A DNA stretch of 64,000 nt, taken from the NCBI RefSeq assembly GCF_900116385.1, contig NZ_FPCI01000001.1:1488001-1552000 (forward strand), given 5' to 3'. Positions 37,583 through 50,200 of the stretch are shown here, in pieces. Every line of letters begins with the position of its first letter. Positions within the stretch are counted from its first letter, which is position 1. The notes below the pieces were generated by a model that worked only from the letters and a program-made list of their open reading frames with translations, had not been told where the DNA came from and ran no database searches. A program made the position numbers and the translations under genes. Source of the DNA: Pseudoxanthomonas sp. YR558. Lineage in GTDB: Bacteria > Pseudomonadota > Gammaproteobacteria > Xanthomonadales > Xanthomonadaceae.

Positions 37583-40158
37583 GCATGCACCGCATTCAAC
37601 GTCGACGGCGTCAGCAGCTCACTGAACAACTTGCGCGAAGACTGCTCCCAAGTCAGCGTTCTGATCCCCTTCGGATGCAGCCAGCCATCGCGGGCAAGGC
37701 CATCGCGGACACGCTGGGCGAGCGCAGCGGCGTCACCAACGGTGAAGTACACCGCTTCTTCGCCTGCGATCTCGCGGAACACAGGAATATCGCTCAGGAT
37801 CAACGGCACGCCCTTGCTGCCCGCCTCCACGATGGGAAGCCCGAACCCTTCCGAGACGGATGCCTGGATCAGTGCATCGGCGCGCTTCATGATCGCAGCA
37901 AGGTCGCCGTCACTGGCGTGCTCGAGCCAGAACAGTCGTGTGTCGAGATAGGGGTGCGCCCGCATCCGCTCCGCGAGCGCCTGGACGTTCCATCCCTCTT
38001 TCCCCACGATGACGAGGATGGGGTCCAGGCCGTCTTTCCATAACGCATCGAAAGCTTCGACGATCGTCGCGTGGTCCTTGCGTGGTTCCACCGTCCCGAC
38101 CGCAAGCAGTACCTTTCTCTCTCCGGCGCCGTCCAGCAAGCTGCGGACGGTCGCGCCCGGCTCTGCCTCACGGCCGGATTCCAGATCGCTGCCAAGGTGC
38201 ACGGCACGCGTCCAGGGGCGATACGGCAGCGCATTTCGCACAGCCATGTCGTCCATGAACGCTTCGAGATCCTGGCGGACGGCTTCCGAGATGCAGATCA
38301 ATCCGTCCGTGCGCGCGCATGCCAACTCCATCCAGTGTCGGAACACGGGAGGCATGCCGGGATGACAGGTTTCAGGCACCAGGATGGGGACGAGGTCATA
38401 CACCATGCGGACCACTTCACCGCCCTTCTGCCACACCGCTTCCACCAACGGGTTGAACCGCTCCGGCCACTCCCAAGTCGAATCCAGCAGGAACAACACG
38501 TCATCCGGCAACGCCTGCACGGCACCGCTGAGCGGATCGAGGTCCAGCCCGAGCTTTGCGATACCGAACTCGTCCGCATAGCGCAGACCCTCTTCGGTGA
38601 AGCTGATCAGGTGTACGTCCGCGTCGGGATTACGGCAAGCCAGGGACGCCAAGCCGACGCAATAGTTCCGCACCACTCGCTGGATGCCCGTCCATGTATT
38701 GGTGACGGCGACGCAACTCACGTCGATCAGTATGCGTCGGCGCCGACCCTTGAGCACCGAAGCCAATGCGTTCTCGATCCGGGGCTGCGCCGGCCTGCCG
38801 AGCACGCGAAACGTTTCGGCAAGCAGTCCGATGTCTGCGTCCGAAGGTGTCCACGCGCCGGGCGGCAGGACCGGGGCTCCCTCGGTCGGCGATTCGATCG
38901 GCCGATCGTCCGCTTGCTCAGGCGCGCGCCCGTGGGCAGGTGGCGCCAACAGCTCGGCGATCGATCGCAAAGCAAGATCGGCACTGCGCTGCCAGGTGAA
39001 CTTCGCCGCGTGTTCGACACCGCGCGCCGACAGGCTCTCCCGGAATGCGGAGTCGGTCAGCACTCGTTGAAGCAAGGCGCTGCCGGCCTCGATGTCCGCT
39101 GGGTCAAAGAGCGCGTCACGCTCGAACATGACTTCCCGCAGCGCACCGGCGCTCGAGCTCAGCACGGGGGCGCCATGCGCCATGGCTTCCAGTACCGGCA
39201 ATCCGAACCCCTCATAGAGGGATGGAAAGAAGAAAACGGTGCACTCCGCATAAAGGCGGGACAGCACCGCATCGGATACTTGGCCAAGTACCAGCGTCCG
39301 ATCCGCGATTGCGGAGAACTCACCTTCCAGAGCCGCGCGCACGTCATCTCCCGCCTGCGTCAGCACCAACTGGTGCTTGTCCCGCAGGGGTTTCGGCAAC
39401 CGGGCGAAGCAGGCCAGCGCAGCGATGTTGTTCTTCCGCCAGTCGCCATTACCTACCATCAGCACGAAAGGGGAGTGGATCCCGCGTTCTTCCAGGCTTT
39501 CCCGGCTCTCGTCGTCGCGACGTTGGATCTCGTCGTTCCGCCGGTAACCCGCATCGATCACCCGTATCCGTTCCGGCGCGATGTCGAGCAGCCGCACGAG
39601 GTCATCGCGCGTGGACTCGGAAATCGCCAGGTACATGTCGAACTGCTTGAACTTTTCCAACTTGCGCCGGTACCACTCGGTATAGGGCGAACCCTCCGGC
39701 AGATAGCGTTCGGGGAAAAGCAGCGGGATCAGGTCATAGGCTACGACCACCGTCGGAATGCCGGCCAGCACCTCCATGTCTAGGTCCGAATCAGCGCCAT
39801 ATCCGCCATCAAAACCTTCGAAGAAGCTCGTAACGAGCACTACATCGGGCTGGAGCGACTGCAGCACCCGCGATCTAAGCATGCCCGCGGCGCGGCTGAC
39901 GTCTAGCGCCCTGCCGATGACAACGCTGGCGTCCTGGACGGGATAGTGGAAGCTGAGGGTGCGAGCATCCAGCCCGTTGTCGCGGATGAGCCGACGCGCT
40001 TCGCGCATGCGTCCCATCTCGCAAGCGTCCACCAGCAACGTGATGTCCGGCCTGTCACGGGAGATGGCCATGGCCCGGACCAACTCAAGCACGTAGCGAC
40101 CAATCCCGCGATGGCGGGAGTCGGTCTGGCAGGGCTGCATGTCAATCGCAATCTTCAT
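37579..40158 (-). CDS. Tandem GT4 glycosyltransferase (two catalytic domains)
   Basis: An 859-residue protein made of two GT-B domains of family GT4 joined by a Pro/Ala-rich linker (about 395-445). Domain 1 begins MKIAIDMQPCQTDSRHRGIGRY and has EGFGLPVLEAMAHGAPV. Domain 2 begins RRILIDVSCVAVTNTWTGIQR and has EGFGLPIVEAGSKGVP. Both keep the E-x7-E motif, so both may be active. Such doubled GT4 proteins make repeating linkages in ABC-exported homopolymers such as mannans and D-rhamnans. The ATG at 40158 is used; an ATG at 40218 would overlap gmd. Confidence 0.85.
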   Translation of the reverse strand: MKIAIDMQPCQTDSRHRGIGRYVLELVRAMAISRDRPDITLLVDACEMGRMREARRLIRDNGLDARTLSFHYPVQDASVVIGRALDVSRAAGMLRSRVLQSLQPDVVLVTSFFEGFDGGYGADSDLDMEVLAGIPTVVVAYDLIPLLFPERYLPEGSPYTEWYRRKLEKFKQFDMYLAISESTRDDLVRLLDIAPERIRVIDAGYRRNDEIQRRDDESRESLEERGIHSPFVLMVGNGDWRKNNIAALACFARLPKPLRDKHQLVLTQAGDDVRAALEGEFSAIADRTLVLGQVSDAVLSRLYAECTVFFFPSLYEGFGLPVLEAMAHGAPVLSSSAGALREVMFERDALFDPADIEAGSALLQRVLTDSAFRESLSARGVEHAAKFTWQRSADLALRSIAELLAPPAHGRAPEQADDRPIESPTEGAPVLPPGAWTPSDADIGLLAETFRVLGRPAQPRIENALASVLKGRRRRILIDVSCVAVTNTWTGIQRVVRNYCVGLASLACRNPDADVHLISFTEEGLRYADEFGIAKLGLDLDPLSGAVQALPDDVLFLLDSTWEWPERFNPLVEAVWQKGGEVVRMVYDLVPILVPETCHPGMPPVFRHWMELACARTDGLICISEAVRQDLEAFMDDMAVRNALPYRPWTRAVHLGSDLESGREAEPGATVRSLLDGAGERKVLLAVGTVEPRKDHATIVEAFDALWKDGLDPILVIVGKEGWNVQALAERMRAHPYLDTRLFWLEHASDGDLAAIMKRADALIQASVSEGFGLPIVEAGSKGVPLILSDIPVFREIAGEEAVYFTVGDAAALAQRVRDGLARDGWLHPKGIRTLTWEQSSRKLFSELLTPSTLNAVHA

Positions 40159-40192
40159 GGCGTGTACGGCGGCTTCCGTGTCGTCGGTTGGG

Positions 40193-42070
<1,878 letters not shown>

Positions 42071-42078
<8 letters not shown>

Positions 42079-43606
42079 TCGGCTTCCTCGCGACGATGGC
42101 GTAGTCGGGCGCGATCTCCGCCCAGTCCAGCAGGGGATTCAACGATGCTGCAGCCGGCGCCTCAGGCGGTAAACGCGGCAACACGGGCAATGGACGGTGG
42201 TCGGACAACCGCAGGATCTCAACATCGGAGAACCCCCTGTCGCCGAACAGCCACTGCATCATGACCGGCGGGAGAGGGTTGCGATGGGTGGGGTCGAGGT
42301 AGAAGTTGTGGGTCGCGACACGGAGATTCTCCGGATTCGGCGTCTCGACGATCAGCACTCCGCCAGGCTTGAGCGCGCGCAGGCAAGCATCGGCCAGTGC
42401 GACGACGGCCTCGAACGGAAGGTGCTCCACCAGATGCATGGTCGTGATGGCGCCCAGCGACGACTCCGGCAGCGACTCAAGGTGAGCGATAGCGTCGCCA
42501 AGGACGACATTGAGCCCCGAGGCGACGCATTCGGCAACGAAAGCGCGGTTGGTATCGACGCCACTTGCGACCAGTCCGGCGTCGCGCAGAAGGTTCAACC
42601 ACTCGCCGCGGCCGGCGCCAAGGTCCAGGATAGGCTGATCCTCACTCCCCTTGCCCATCGCTTGTAGCGAGGATACATAGGGCATCAGTCGCGCCCGGAT
42701 CGTCTCCTTCGGCCCGCGGAACTCGTCTTCGAACCGGGCGTAGAGCGTGTCGAGGACACCCGATCTCTCCTGCACCAGGCGGTGCGCCTCCATTTCGCGA
42801 TCGAGGTACGCCAGATGCCTCTCCCAGCGCCGACTCTGCTCATCGAACGCGTGTCGCTGTTCTTCGACTACCCGGTGCAGGGCCGCGACCTGGCTTTCGA
42901 GGTTGGCCACGCGCCGGCTGTTCGCCGACGCCATGTCGGATGTCGTCTCGCGGACACGCCCCAATTGCTCGTTGAAGATGGCCAGGGTGTCTTCGTGCCT
43001 TTCCAGGAGACCGCCGAACTGATCGCCTAGGCGGCCGACGTGTCGGCCAAGTTCCTGCACGTCCCGCGCGAGGATGTTTTCGGACTGCGCAAGCGCGGGC
43101 TCAAAGTGATGCACGAACAACAGGGCATGCGTCCAACGCAGCAAACGACCTACGATTGGCTTGCGCCCCCACTTCCTCAACAGGTGCGGCAGCAGAAGGC
43201 CATTGACGTGGACGCCACGCGTGCGCCCCTCATCAGACCAGCGCAGCTCGGCCAGAACATCGACCTTGCTCATGCCTCCACTTCGCAGTTGGTTGACGAA
43301 TCCCTCGAGGCCGATCGCGTCGGCCGGCCGGCGAAGGACCGCGCGATAGGCGTTGTGGACAAAATCCACATCACTGGCTCGGAGCAGCTCTTCGAGCTCG
43401 TATTGCGGCTTGGCCGCGAGCTGGGATTCCGAAGAACCCCAGTTCGGTGGACTGAAAGGATCGGCGGAATAGGTCGCCAGCGCCGCACGATCCGCAGCAT
43501 CGCTGCGCAACGCGGCTTCGACACGGATGCGGCGCATCACGCCCGCGACGGTAAACAGGCCATCGGACGGAGAAACGGGCATCTTCTTCGACGTCACGAT
43601 GGTCAT
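42071..43606 (-). CDS. DUF4214 / coiled-coil / class I methyltransferase protein
   Basis: A 511-residue three-part protein. Residues about 80-145 match DUF4214 (FVHNAYRAVLRRPADAIGLEGF). Residues about 180-290 are heptad-rich and Arg/Glu/Gln-rich (LGRHVGRLGDQFGGLLERHED; RRVANLESQVAALHRVV), predicting a coiled coil. The C-terminal 200 residues are a methyltransferase with LDLGAGRGEWLNLL, VDTNRAFV and ITTMHLVEHLP. In ABC-exported O-antigens, WbdD-type chain terminators combine a methyltransferase with a coiled-coil ruler. The start ATG overlaps the wzt stop by 4 bases, which fits that role. Confidence 0.85.
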
Positions 43607-44892
43607 CGCCCGGCGTCCGCCTCGGTTTTCGCCGCGCGCGTGTGCACCGTCACCGTCGCATCCGCGTCCTGCTGCACAACGCTCAAGACGGGGGGTATCC
43701 ACGCGCAGCCGACGAACTGCGGTTTATCTGTATTGGCGACCGTGAACACCTGTGCCAGGTCCCACCATTGATAGTTCTTGACCAAATGCGTTTCCGTGCT
43801 CGAAAGGGCCATGGAGATGGAATAGGTGCCCGGCCCCAAGTTCATCGGGAACTCCGCGGAGAAAGTCACGCGTCGCCCTGCCGGAAGATCCTTGCAGGCC
43901 TGTTCGCTATGGTGGGTATTCGTCCCGTAGACCGGTTGCCCAAGCCTGTCGCGGATCATGTAACCGAACACAAGGCGGTCGATATCTTCGTGCACGGCCA
44001 CGCGGGCCTCAAGTATGGCGCGCTCCCCCACGGAGAAGTAGTCGGCAGGACTTCCGTCGACTTTGCGCAGCGCCACCTCCGTAAAACCAGCCTCGCCCGT
44101 ACCCGAGCGGGTGCTGACGCCATCCTTCACTTCCCGCACGGTAACCATACTGTTCTCGCGCTCGGCGATGAGCGCGTTGTAGTAGTCCAGCACTTCGCGA
44201 GGGTAGCCATCGAGCACCATCCGCCCGCGGTCAATCAGCACCGCGCGATCGCACAACGACTGGATCGCGGAGGCATCGTGCGACACGATGAGCAGCGTCG
44301 TCCCCGCCTCGCGGTACTCGCGGATGCGCCTGAAACACTTGTGGACGAAGTAGGCATCGCCCACGGAAAGCGCTTCGTCCACGATGAGCACGTCGGGCCT
44401 TACCGCCGTCGCGACACTGAACGCGACCCGCATCTGCATGCCGCTGGAGTATGTTCGGATGGGCTGATCGAAGTACTCGCCGATCTCTGCGAAGGATTCG
44501 ACCCCACCGATGAGGTCGGCGATCTGCGCGCTCGTCAGCCCCATCAATCCGAGCGCATGTCGCGCGTTCTCACGGCCTGTGAGCTCTGGACTGAAGCCCA
44601 GGCCCAGCTCCAGCAACGCGGATACCCGGCCGTTGATGCCGACGCGGCCCGTGCTGGGGAGCGTGGTACCGGTGATGATCTTGAGCAACGTACTCTTGCC
44701 CGCACCGTTCTGCCCGACGATGCCCACGGCTTCGCCTTGCCCCACGCGGAAACTGATGTGCTGGAGCACCCAGTGCTCATGCAGCGGCTTGGCAGGGAGG
44801 CCGAACCAGCGCGCGAAGCGTTGCAGCTCGCTGGCGTACTCCACGTAAGCTTTGCCGACGTCCTCGACCAGGAGACTGAAGGTTGCACTCAT
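43603..44892 (-). CDS. wzt: O-antigen ABC transporter ATPase with carbohydrate-binding domain
   Basis: Exports completed polysaccharide across the inner membrane with Wzm. The N-terminal ATPase (about 1-245) has Walker A GQNGAGKST (60-68), signature YSSGMQMRV and Walker B VLIVDEALSVGDAYF. The C-terminal domain (about 250-429) is the beta-sandwich carbohydrate-binding domain of Wzt (GYMIRDRLGQPVYGTNT, LGPGTYSISMALS, WWDLAQVFTV), which recognises the capped non-reducing end in the E. coli O8/O9a system. The domain implies export of a terminated chain. 4-base overlaps with wzm and the methyltransferase. Confidence 0.95.
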   Translation of the reverse strand: MSATFSLLVEDVGKAYVEYASELQRFARWFGLPAKPLHEHWVLQHISFRVGQGEAVGIVGQNGAGKSTLLKIITGTTLPSTGRVGINGRVSALLELGLGFSPELTGRENARHALGLMGLTSAQIADLIGGVESFAEIGEYFDQPIRTYSSGMQMRVAFSVATAVRPDVLIVDEALSVGDAYFVHKCFRRIREYREAGTTLLIVSHDASAIQSLCDRAVLIDRGRMVLDGYPREVLDYYNALIAERENSMVTVREVKDGVSTRSGTGEAGFTEVALRKVDGSPADYFSVGERAILEARVAVHEDIDRLVFGYMIRDRLGQPVYGTNTHHSEQACKDLPAGRRVTFSAEFPMNLGPGTYSISMALSSTETHLVKNYQWWDLAQVFTVANTDKPQFVGCAWIPPVLSVVQQDADATVTVHTRAAKTEADAGR

Positions 44893-45683
44893 AGCGCGTC
44901 CACCAGTTCCGCCGACGCACGACGAAAGACGATCAACGATACGAGCAGCAGGCCGAACGCCGCAACCGCCGGATACAACACGGCCAGGCCGGGCGATCGG
45001 CCGTAAAGCAGCACATCGTGATAACCACCCACCAGCACCGCTACGGGGTTCGCACTCAGTACGACCTTGAAGGGCGCTGGAACGATCGTGGCCGGATAGG
45101 CCACCGGCGTCATCCAGAACAGGAACTGCATGGCAACGTTGACGATCTGGCCGATGTCGCGCGCGAACACATTCAACGTGCCCAGCAGGACGCCGACGCC
45201 CGTCGCCAACGCCACAGTGACCATGGTCAGTATCGGGAGCCAGAGCAGCGCGACAGAGTACTGGCCATCAAGCAATGGCAAGAGCGCCAGCACCACGACA
45301 GCCAGCGCGAGATTGGACACGAGCGCCGTCCCAGCCACGATGAGCGGCAGGGCAATGCGTGGAAACTGCATTTTCTTCAACAACGAGGCGTTGTCGATGA
45401 ACACGTTCAGGCATCGCTGCAAGATCTCAGCGAAAACGGACCAGCACAGCAGGCCAGACAGCAGGTAGATCGCGAACGCGTATTTGCTGTCCACGCCGGG
45501 GACGCGCGCAGCCAAGACGTTCGACAGCACTACCGCGAAGATAAGGGCCTGCGCGAGTGGCTGCAGCACCACCCAAAGAGTGCCCAGTCGGCTCCTGGCC
45601 ACGCGCGTGCGCAGCTCGTTGACCACCGATGAAACGATGAAATTCCGATATCGCCAGATGGCATTGATGAAAGGCGATATCAC
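44889..45683 (-). CDS. wzm: O-antigen ABC transporter permease
   Basis: Membrane partner of Wzt. The 264-residue product begins MISPFINAIWRYRNFIVSSVVNELRTRVARSRLG, an interfacial N-terminal segment seen in ABC-2 polysaccharide permeases, with six hydrophobic segments after it. It contains GTLWVVLQPLAQALIFAVVLSNVL and FWMTPVAYPATIVP, both typical of Wzm/KpsM/TagG. It overlaps wzt at its end and the GT4 gene at its start, each by 4 bases (ATGA). Confidence 0.93.
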   Translation of the reverse strand: MISPFINAIWRYRNFIVSSVVNELRTRVARSRLGTLWVVLQPLAQALIFAVVLSNVLAARVPGVDSKYAFAIYLLSGLLCWSVFAEILQRCLNVFIDNASLLKKMQFPRIALPLIVAGTALVSNLALAVVVLALLPLLDGQYSVALLWLPILTMVTVALATGVGVLLGTLNVFARDIGQIVNVAMQFLFWMTPVAYPATIVPAPFKVVLSANPVAVLVGGYHDVLLYGRSPGLAVLYPAVAAFGLLLVSLIVFRRASAELVDAL

Positions 45684-47050
45684 GAGGTGCTTCCTGCCAT
45701 ACGATCGAGGGTGCCAAGTTGTTCCACGAGCATCTTACCCACCGCGTGTGGATTCAGCCGACTGACGACGGTCTGCCTCGCCGCCGCACCGAGACGACGA
45801 CGGAGCTCATGATCGGCCGCGAGTTCCCGCATGAAGAACGCAGCATGGTTGACATCCGGCTCGGCCCATTCGTCTCCAGGCACGTGCGGGTACTCACCCG
45901 CCTGCACTGGACGCAGCTTGAAATCGACCAAACAACTGTTCGTCTCGGCCATGAATTCAAGGTTCCCCGACCAACGCGTCGCGATGACCGGCTTCTCCAA
46001 CCCCATGGCCTCCGCCATGACCAATCCGAATCCTTCAGCCCGATGCAGCGAGACGAAGACGTCGCAACAACGGATCAGAGCCTGCACATGAGCCCGATCG
46101 ATGACGTCGTCGCGCACGATGATGCGCGGGTCGTTGGCCGTGAGCGCTAGCAGGTCGCGCAGGGCCTGCTCATGGAAGCTCCCGTTGCTCGATTTGATGA
46201 GAAGACGCACGTCTTTGCGTTCTGGAAACGCATGCTTGAAGGCCTCGATCACGGCTTGCGGGTTCTTCCGCGCCATCGACGAGTGAAAATCGAACATGCA
46301 AAGAAAGATGAAGTCGTCCGACTGCAGGCCGAGATCAGACCTGGCCAGACCACTGTCGGGACCAGGGTAGTACGGCAAGGGAACCCTCAATATGGGTTTG
46401 TCCGTCACCGCACGGAAGGCATCTTCGACGAAACGCGAAGCCACCAGGATAGCGTCGACCTGCGCGATCGCCGGCGACCAATCGAGCGGGATGCGCGGCA
46501 GCTCCCAGAACCAGCAGGCGATGTTGCGCCGGCCCTTGAAGTGCCCCTCGCCCGCATTCTGCATGGCTTGCTGCAGGAAATCCGGATTGACGAAGATCAG
46601 ATTAGAGCTGTGCGGCGCTTGGTCGCCCAGCATATCTGCGAAGGAATCATCCTTCATGCCGTGAGGCAGGGCCAGGTCGATGTTGAAGAAGCTGCAGGGG
46701 ACGTTCGCATCGAGCAGGGAGCGCGAGTAAAGGCGCGCACTTTCGCCCAATCCGAATTCACCGCTCAGATAGCCGAAAACGTTGACGCCCGGCCCACCCG
46801 AGAACGCGACCGGGCGAACGAGGTGCGCCGTCGCCGACTGCCTTTCCCAGCGCGGGTTGCGGGCGAACCTAAGCCGAGCGTGCGCCCGTTCGGTCAGCCT
46901 TGCGTTCAGGCGTGCGCGGAGGGCAGCAGGCATGACCCTGTACACGGTACGCAACAGCGCATTACCGCGGATCCAAGCGAGCGCACTGAGCAAGCCGAAC
47001 GCAAAGCGCTGGCCCGTCGGCGTCTTTTCGAACAGCGTTGCCACGCTCAA
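45680..47050 (-). CDS. GT4 glycosyltransferase
   Basis: A 456-residue cytosolic glycosyltransferase of family GT4. The N-terminal region includes GVNVFGYLSGEFGLGESARLY and the catalytic C-terminal half has RAEGFGLVMAEAMGLEKPV with the E-x7-E motif. GYLSGEFGLGE is shared with GT4 enzymes of O-antigen clusters. The start is TTG at 47050, whose TTGA overlaps the metB stop; a GTG at 47044 is the alternative. Sugar specificity is unknown. Being the first glycan gene after metB, it may extend the adaptor or primer region. Confidence 0.85.
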   Translation of the reverse strand: MSVATLFEKTPTGQRFAFGLLSALAWIRGNALLRTVYRVMPAALRARLNARLTERAHARLRFARNPRWERQSATAHLVRPVAFSGGPGVNVFGYLSGEFGLGESARLYSRSLLDANVPCSFFNIDLALPHGMKDDSFADMLGDQAPHSSNLIFVNPDFLQQAMQNAGEGHFKGRRNIACWFWELPRIPLDWSPAIAQVDAILVASRFVEDAFRAVTDKPILRVPLPYYPGPDSGLARSDLGLQSDDFIFLCMFDFHSSMARKNPQAVIEAFKHAFPERKDVRLLIKSSNGSFHEQALRDLLALTANDPRIIVRDDVIDRAHVQALIRCCDVFVSLHRAEGFGLVMAEAMGLEKPVIATRWSGNLEFMAETNSCLVDFKLRPVQAGEYPHVPGDEWAEPDVNHAAFFMRELAADHELRRRLGAAARQTVVSRLNPHAVGKMLVEQLGTLDRMAGSTS

Positions 47051-48231
47051 GCCAGCGCAGCTGTCAGGTCATGGATGAGGTCTTCCTGCGCCTCAATCCC
47101 CACACTCAACCGCACCAGCCCATCGGTGATTCCCAGCTTCTCCCGCCGCTCTACCGGCACCGACGCATGCGTCATGACGGCCGGGTGATTGACCAGACTT
47201 TCCACGCCACCGAGCGATTCGGCCAGGGTGAAGAGCGTTGTGTTTTCGCAGAACCGGCGAGCGGCATCGAAGCCGCCCTTGATCACGATGGAAATGATGC
47301 CGCCGAAGCCCTGCATCTGCCGGGCGGCAAGCGCATGCTGGGGATGGGATGCCAGGCCGGGGTAGATGACTTTCTCGATCGCGGGATGCGTCTCGAGCCA
47401 CTGCGCCAATGCCAGGGCGTTCTCGCAGTGTGCCTTCATCCGGAGGTGTAGGGTCTTCAGGCCGCGCAGAGCGAGGAAGCTGTCGAAAGGCCCTTGCACC
47501 GCGCCGATGGAGTTCTGCAGGAAGGCCATCTGTTCGGCCAGTTCCGCATCATCCCCGACCACCACCATGCCGCCGACCATATCGGAGTGGCCATTGAGGT
47601 ACTTGGTGGCCGAATGCATGACGATGTCGGCACCGAGCGCGAGCGGACGCTGCAGGATCGGCGAGGCGAAGGTGTTGTCGACGACCACACGCAGGCCGCG
47701 CTTGCGCGCGATCTCGCAGATGGCAGCGATGTCGACGATCTTGAGCATGGGGTTTGTGGGGGTCTCCACCCACACGAGTCGCGTTTCCGGGCGGATCGAG
47801 GACTCGAACGCCGCCAGGTCGGTCATGTCGACGAAGCTGAAATCCAGCGCCGCCGTGCGTCTGCGCACCCGCTCGAACAGGCGGAAGCTGCCGCCGTAGA
47901 GGTCGTCCATCGCGACGACGTGGCTACCACTGTCGAGCAGTTCCAGGATCGTCGAGGTCGCGGCCATGCCCGATGCGAAGGCGAACCCGCGGCTTCCGCC
48001 CTCGAGGGTCGCCACGCAGCGCTCGTAGGCGAAGCGCGTCGGGTTGTGCGTGCGGGAGTACTCGAAACCCTGATGGACGCCCGGGCTGCTCTGCGCGTAC
48101 GTCGAGGTCGCGTAGATAGGCGGCATGACCGCGCCCGTGGTGGGGTCCGGGGATTGCCCGCCATGGATGGCCAGGGTGCCCAGGGCGAGATCTCCGGCGT
48201 TCCCGCCGGAGGGAGATGAATGGTGCGCCAT
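47047..48231 (-). CDS. metB: Cystathionine gamma-synthase / gamma-lyase
   Basis: PLP enzyme of methionine and cysteine metabolism, 394 residues. The Schiff-base lysine is in HSATKYLNGHSD, and the substrate loop EYSRTHNPTR with FASGMAATSTILELL is typical of the MetB/MetC/CGL family. The ATG at 48231 has AAGGAA at a good distance; the frame extends upstream to 48324 without similarity. MetB and CGL cannot be separated by eye. Its stop overlaps the start of the first glycan gene (TTGA), so it is probably the promoter-proximal gene of the O-antigen operon. In Xanthomonas metB marks this end of the LPS locus. Confidence 0.93.
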   Translation of the reverse strand: MAHHSSPSGGNAGDLALGTLAIHGGQSPDPTTGAVMPPIYATSTYAQSSPGVHQGFEYSRTHNPTRFAYERCVATLEGGSRGFAFASGMAATSTILELLDSGSHVVAMDDLYGGSFRLFERVRRRTAALDFSFVDMTDLAAFESSIRPETRLVWVETPTNPMLKIVDIAAICEIARKRGLRVVVDNTFASPILQRPLALGADIVMHSATKYLNGHSDMVGGMVVVGDDAELAEQMAFLQNSIGAVQGPFDSFLALRGLKTLHLRMKAHCENALALAQWLETHPAIEKVIYPGLASHPQHALAARQMQGFGGIISIVIKGGFDAARRFCENTTLFTLAESLGGVESLVNHPAVMTHASVPVERREKLGITDGLVRLSVGIEAQEDLIHDLTAALA

Positions 48232-48257
48232 ATTCGGGTTCCTTGAGTCAGCCCGCC

Positions 48258-48266
48258 ATTTTAACA
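48258..48266 (-). promoter_or_regulatory. Extended -10 promoter for metB and the minus-strand O-antigen arm
   Basis: On the minus strand TG-T-TAAAAT (48266-48258) is an extended -10 motif; transcription would start near 48251, about 20 bases ahead of the metB ATG. A recognisable -35 is not seen. The motif lies in the loop of a short inverted repeat (CCCGC/GCGGG). Prediction from sequence only. Confidence 0.4.
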
Positions 48267-48294
48267 GCGGGTCCTTAACGTATCGTCCGTGTCC

Positions 48295-48318
48295 GGCCGC
48301 CCTCCCCTGCGGGCGGCC
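48295..48318 (-). terminator. GC-rich hairpin between the CBS gene and metB
   Basis: 8-bp stem GGCCGCCC / GGGCGGCC (48295-48302 and 48311-48318), 8-base loop, 12 bases past the cystathionine beta-synthase stop. No T-run follows, so any termination is probably weak. Confidence 0.35.
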
Positions 48319-48330
48319 ATGCATCGCCGC

Positions 48331-49701
<1,371 letters not shown>

Positions 49702-49815
49702 GCGGCCGTGCATCCGGTGCGGAACGTGGCCCGGATTATCGCACTAGGGTGACGCGGACGGCGACGGCCGACGAGGAGGCCGTCGCCGCCCGCGACGAGA
49801 AAGATCGGGGAGGCG

Positions 49816-50034
49816 TCAGTGGGGCTTTGTGTCGTAGATCCGGAGCAATCGCTCCTTGGCGTGCAGCTTTTCGCGCTTCATCTGCCCGAGCAGGTTGTCA
49901 TCGATGGGCAGGACGCCGAGTTCGGCATCGGTGACTTTCTTGTCCAGCTCGCGATGGCGCTGGTAAAGCTGCTTGAACTCCGGATCGGCCTTGATGAGTG
50001 CATCGATTTCGGCCTGCGGTTGACCTTCGAACAT
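49816..50034 (-). CDS. DUF465 (YdcH-family) small protein
   Basis: A 72-residue protein matching the YdcH/DUF465 family: a helical hairpin with LIKADPEFKQLYQRHRELDKKV and GQMKREKLHAKERLLRIY. The start ATG at 50034 follows AAGGAGGT with ideal spacing, a perfect Shine-Dalgarno, so strong translation is expected. The frame continues upstream to 50130 but the extension is not conserved-looking and lies over a hairpin. No function is established for the family. Confidence 0.9.
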   Translation of the reverse strand: MFEGQPQAEIDALIKADPEFKQLYQRHRELDKKVTDAELGVLPIDDNLLGQMKREKLHAKERLLRIYDTKPH

Positions 50035-50061
50035 GGTGTTACCTCCTTCAGCAGAAATACG

Positions 50062-50092
50062 AACGCCCCGGCCTTCACAGGCACGGGGCGTT
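50062..50092 (-). terminator. Hairpin upstream of the YdcH-like gene
   Basis: 9-bp stem AACGCCCCG / CGGGGCGTT (50062-50070 and 50084-50092) extended by an inner GCC/GGC pair. On the minus strand it is followed by CGTATTTCTG, a poor T-run. It would end a short minus-strand transcript coming from 50093-50389, or act as a 5' hairpin of the YdcH leader. Confidence 0.5.
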
Positions 50093-50200
50093 GGCTTGGG
50101 AGCGGAGGTGCTGATCCGTGACGCGGGCACCCCCCACCGGAAGGCCCGCGACAGCCTGGCTGCCGGCGGCGGTTTCCTGTGGGACTGGAACGGGCGTCAT
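50075..50200 (-). CDS. Possible small ORF (41 aa), uncertain
   Basis: Open frame from ATG at 50200 with GGAGA about 10 bases upstream. It encodes a Pro/Ala/Val/Gln-rich 41-mer beginning MTPVPVPQE and ending CL, with the TGA inside the loop of the hairpin at 50062-50092. No family is recognised. It may be a leader peptide, a small protein or chance. Confidence 0.2.
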   Translation of the reverse strand: MTPVPVPQETAAGSQAVAGLPVGGARVTDQHLRSQANAPCL

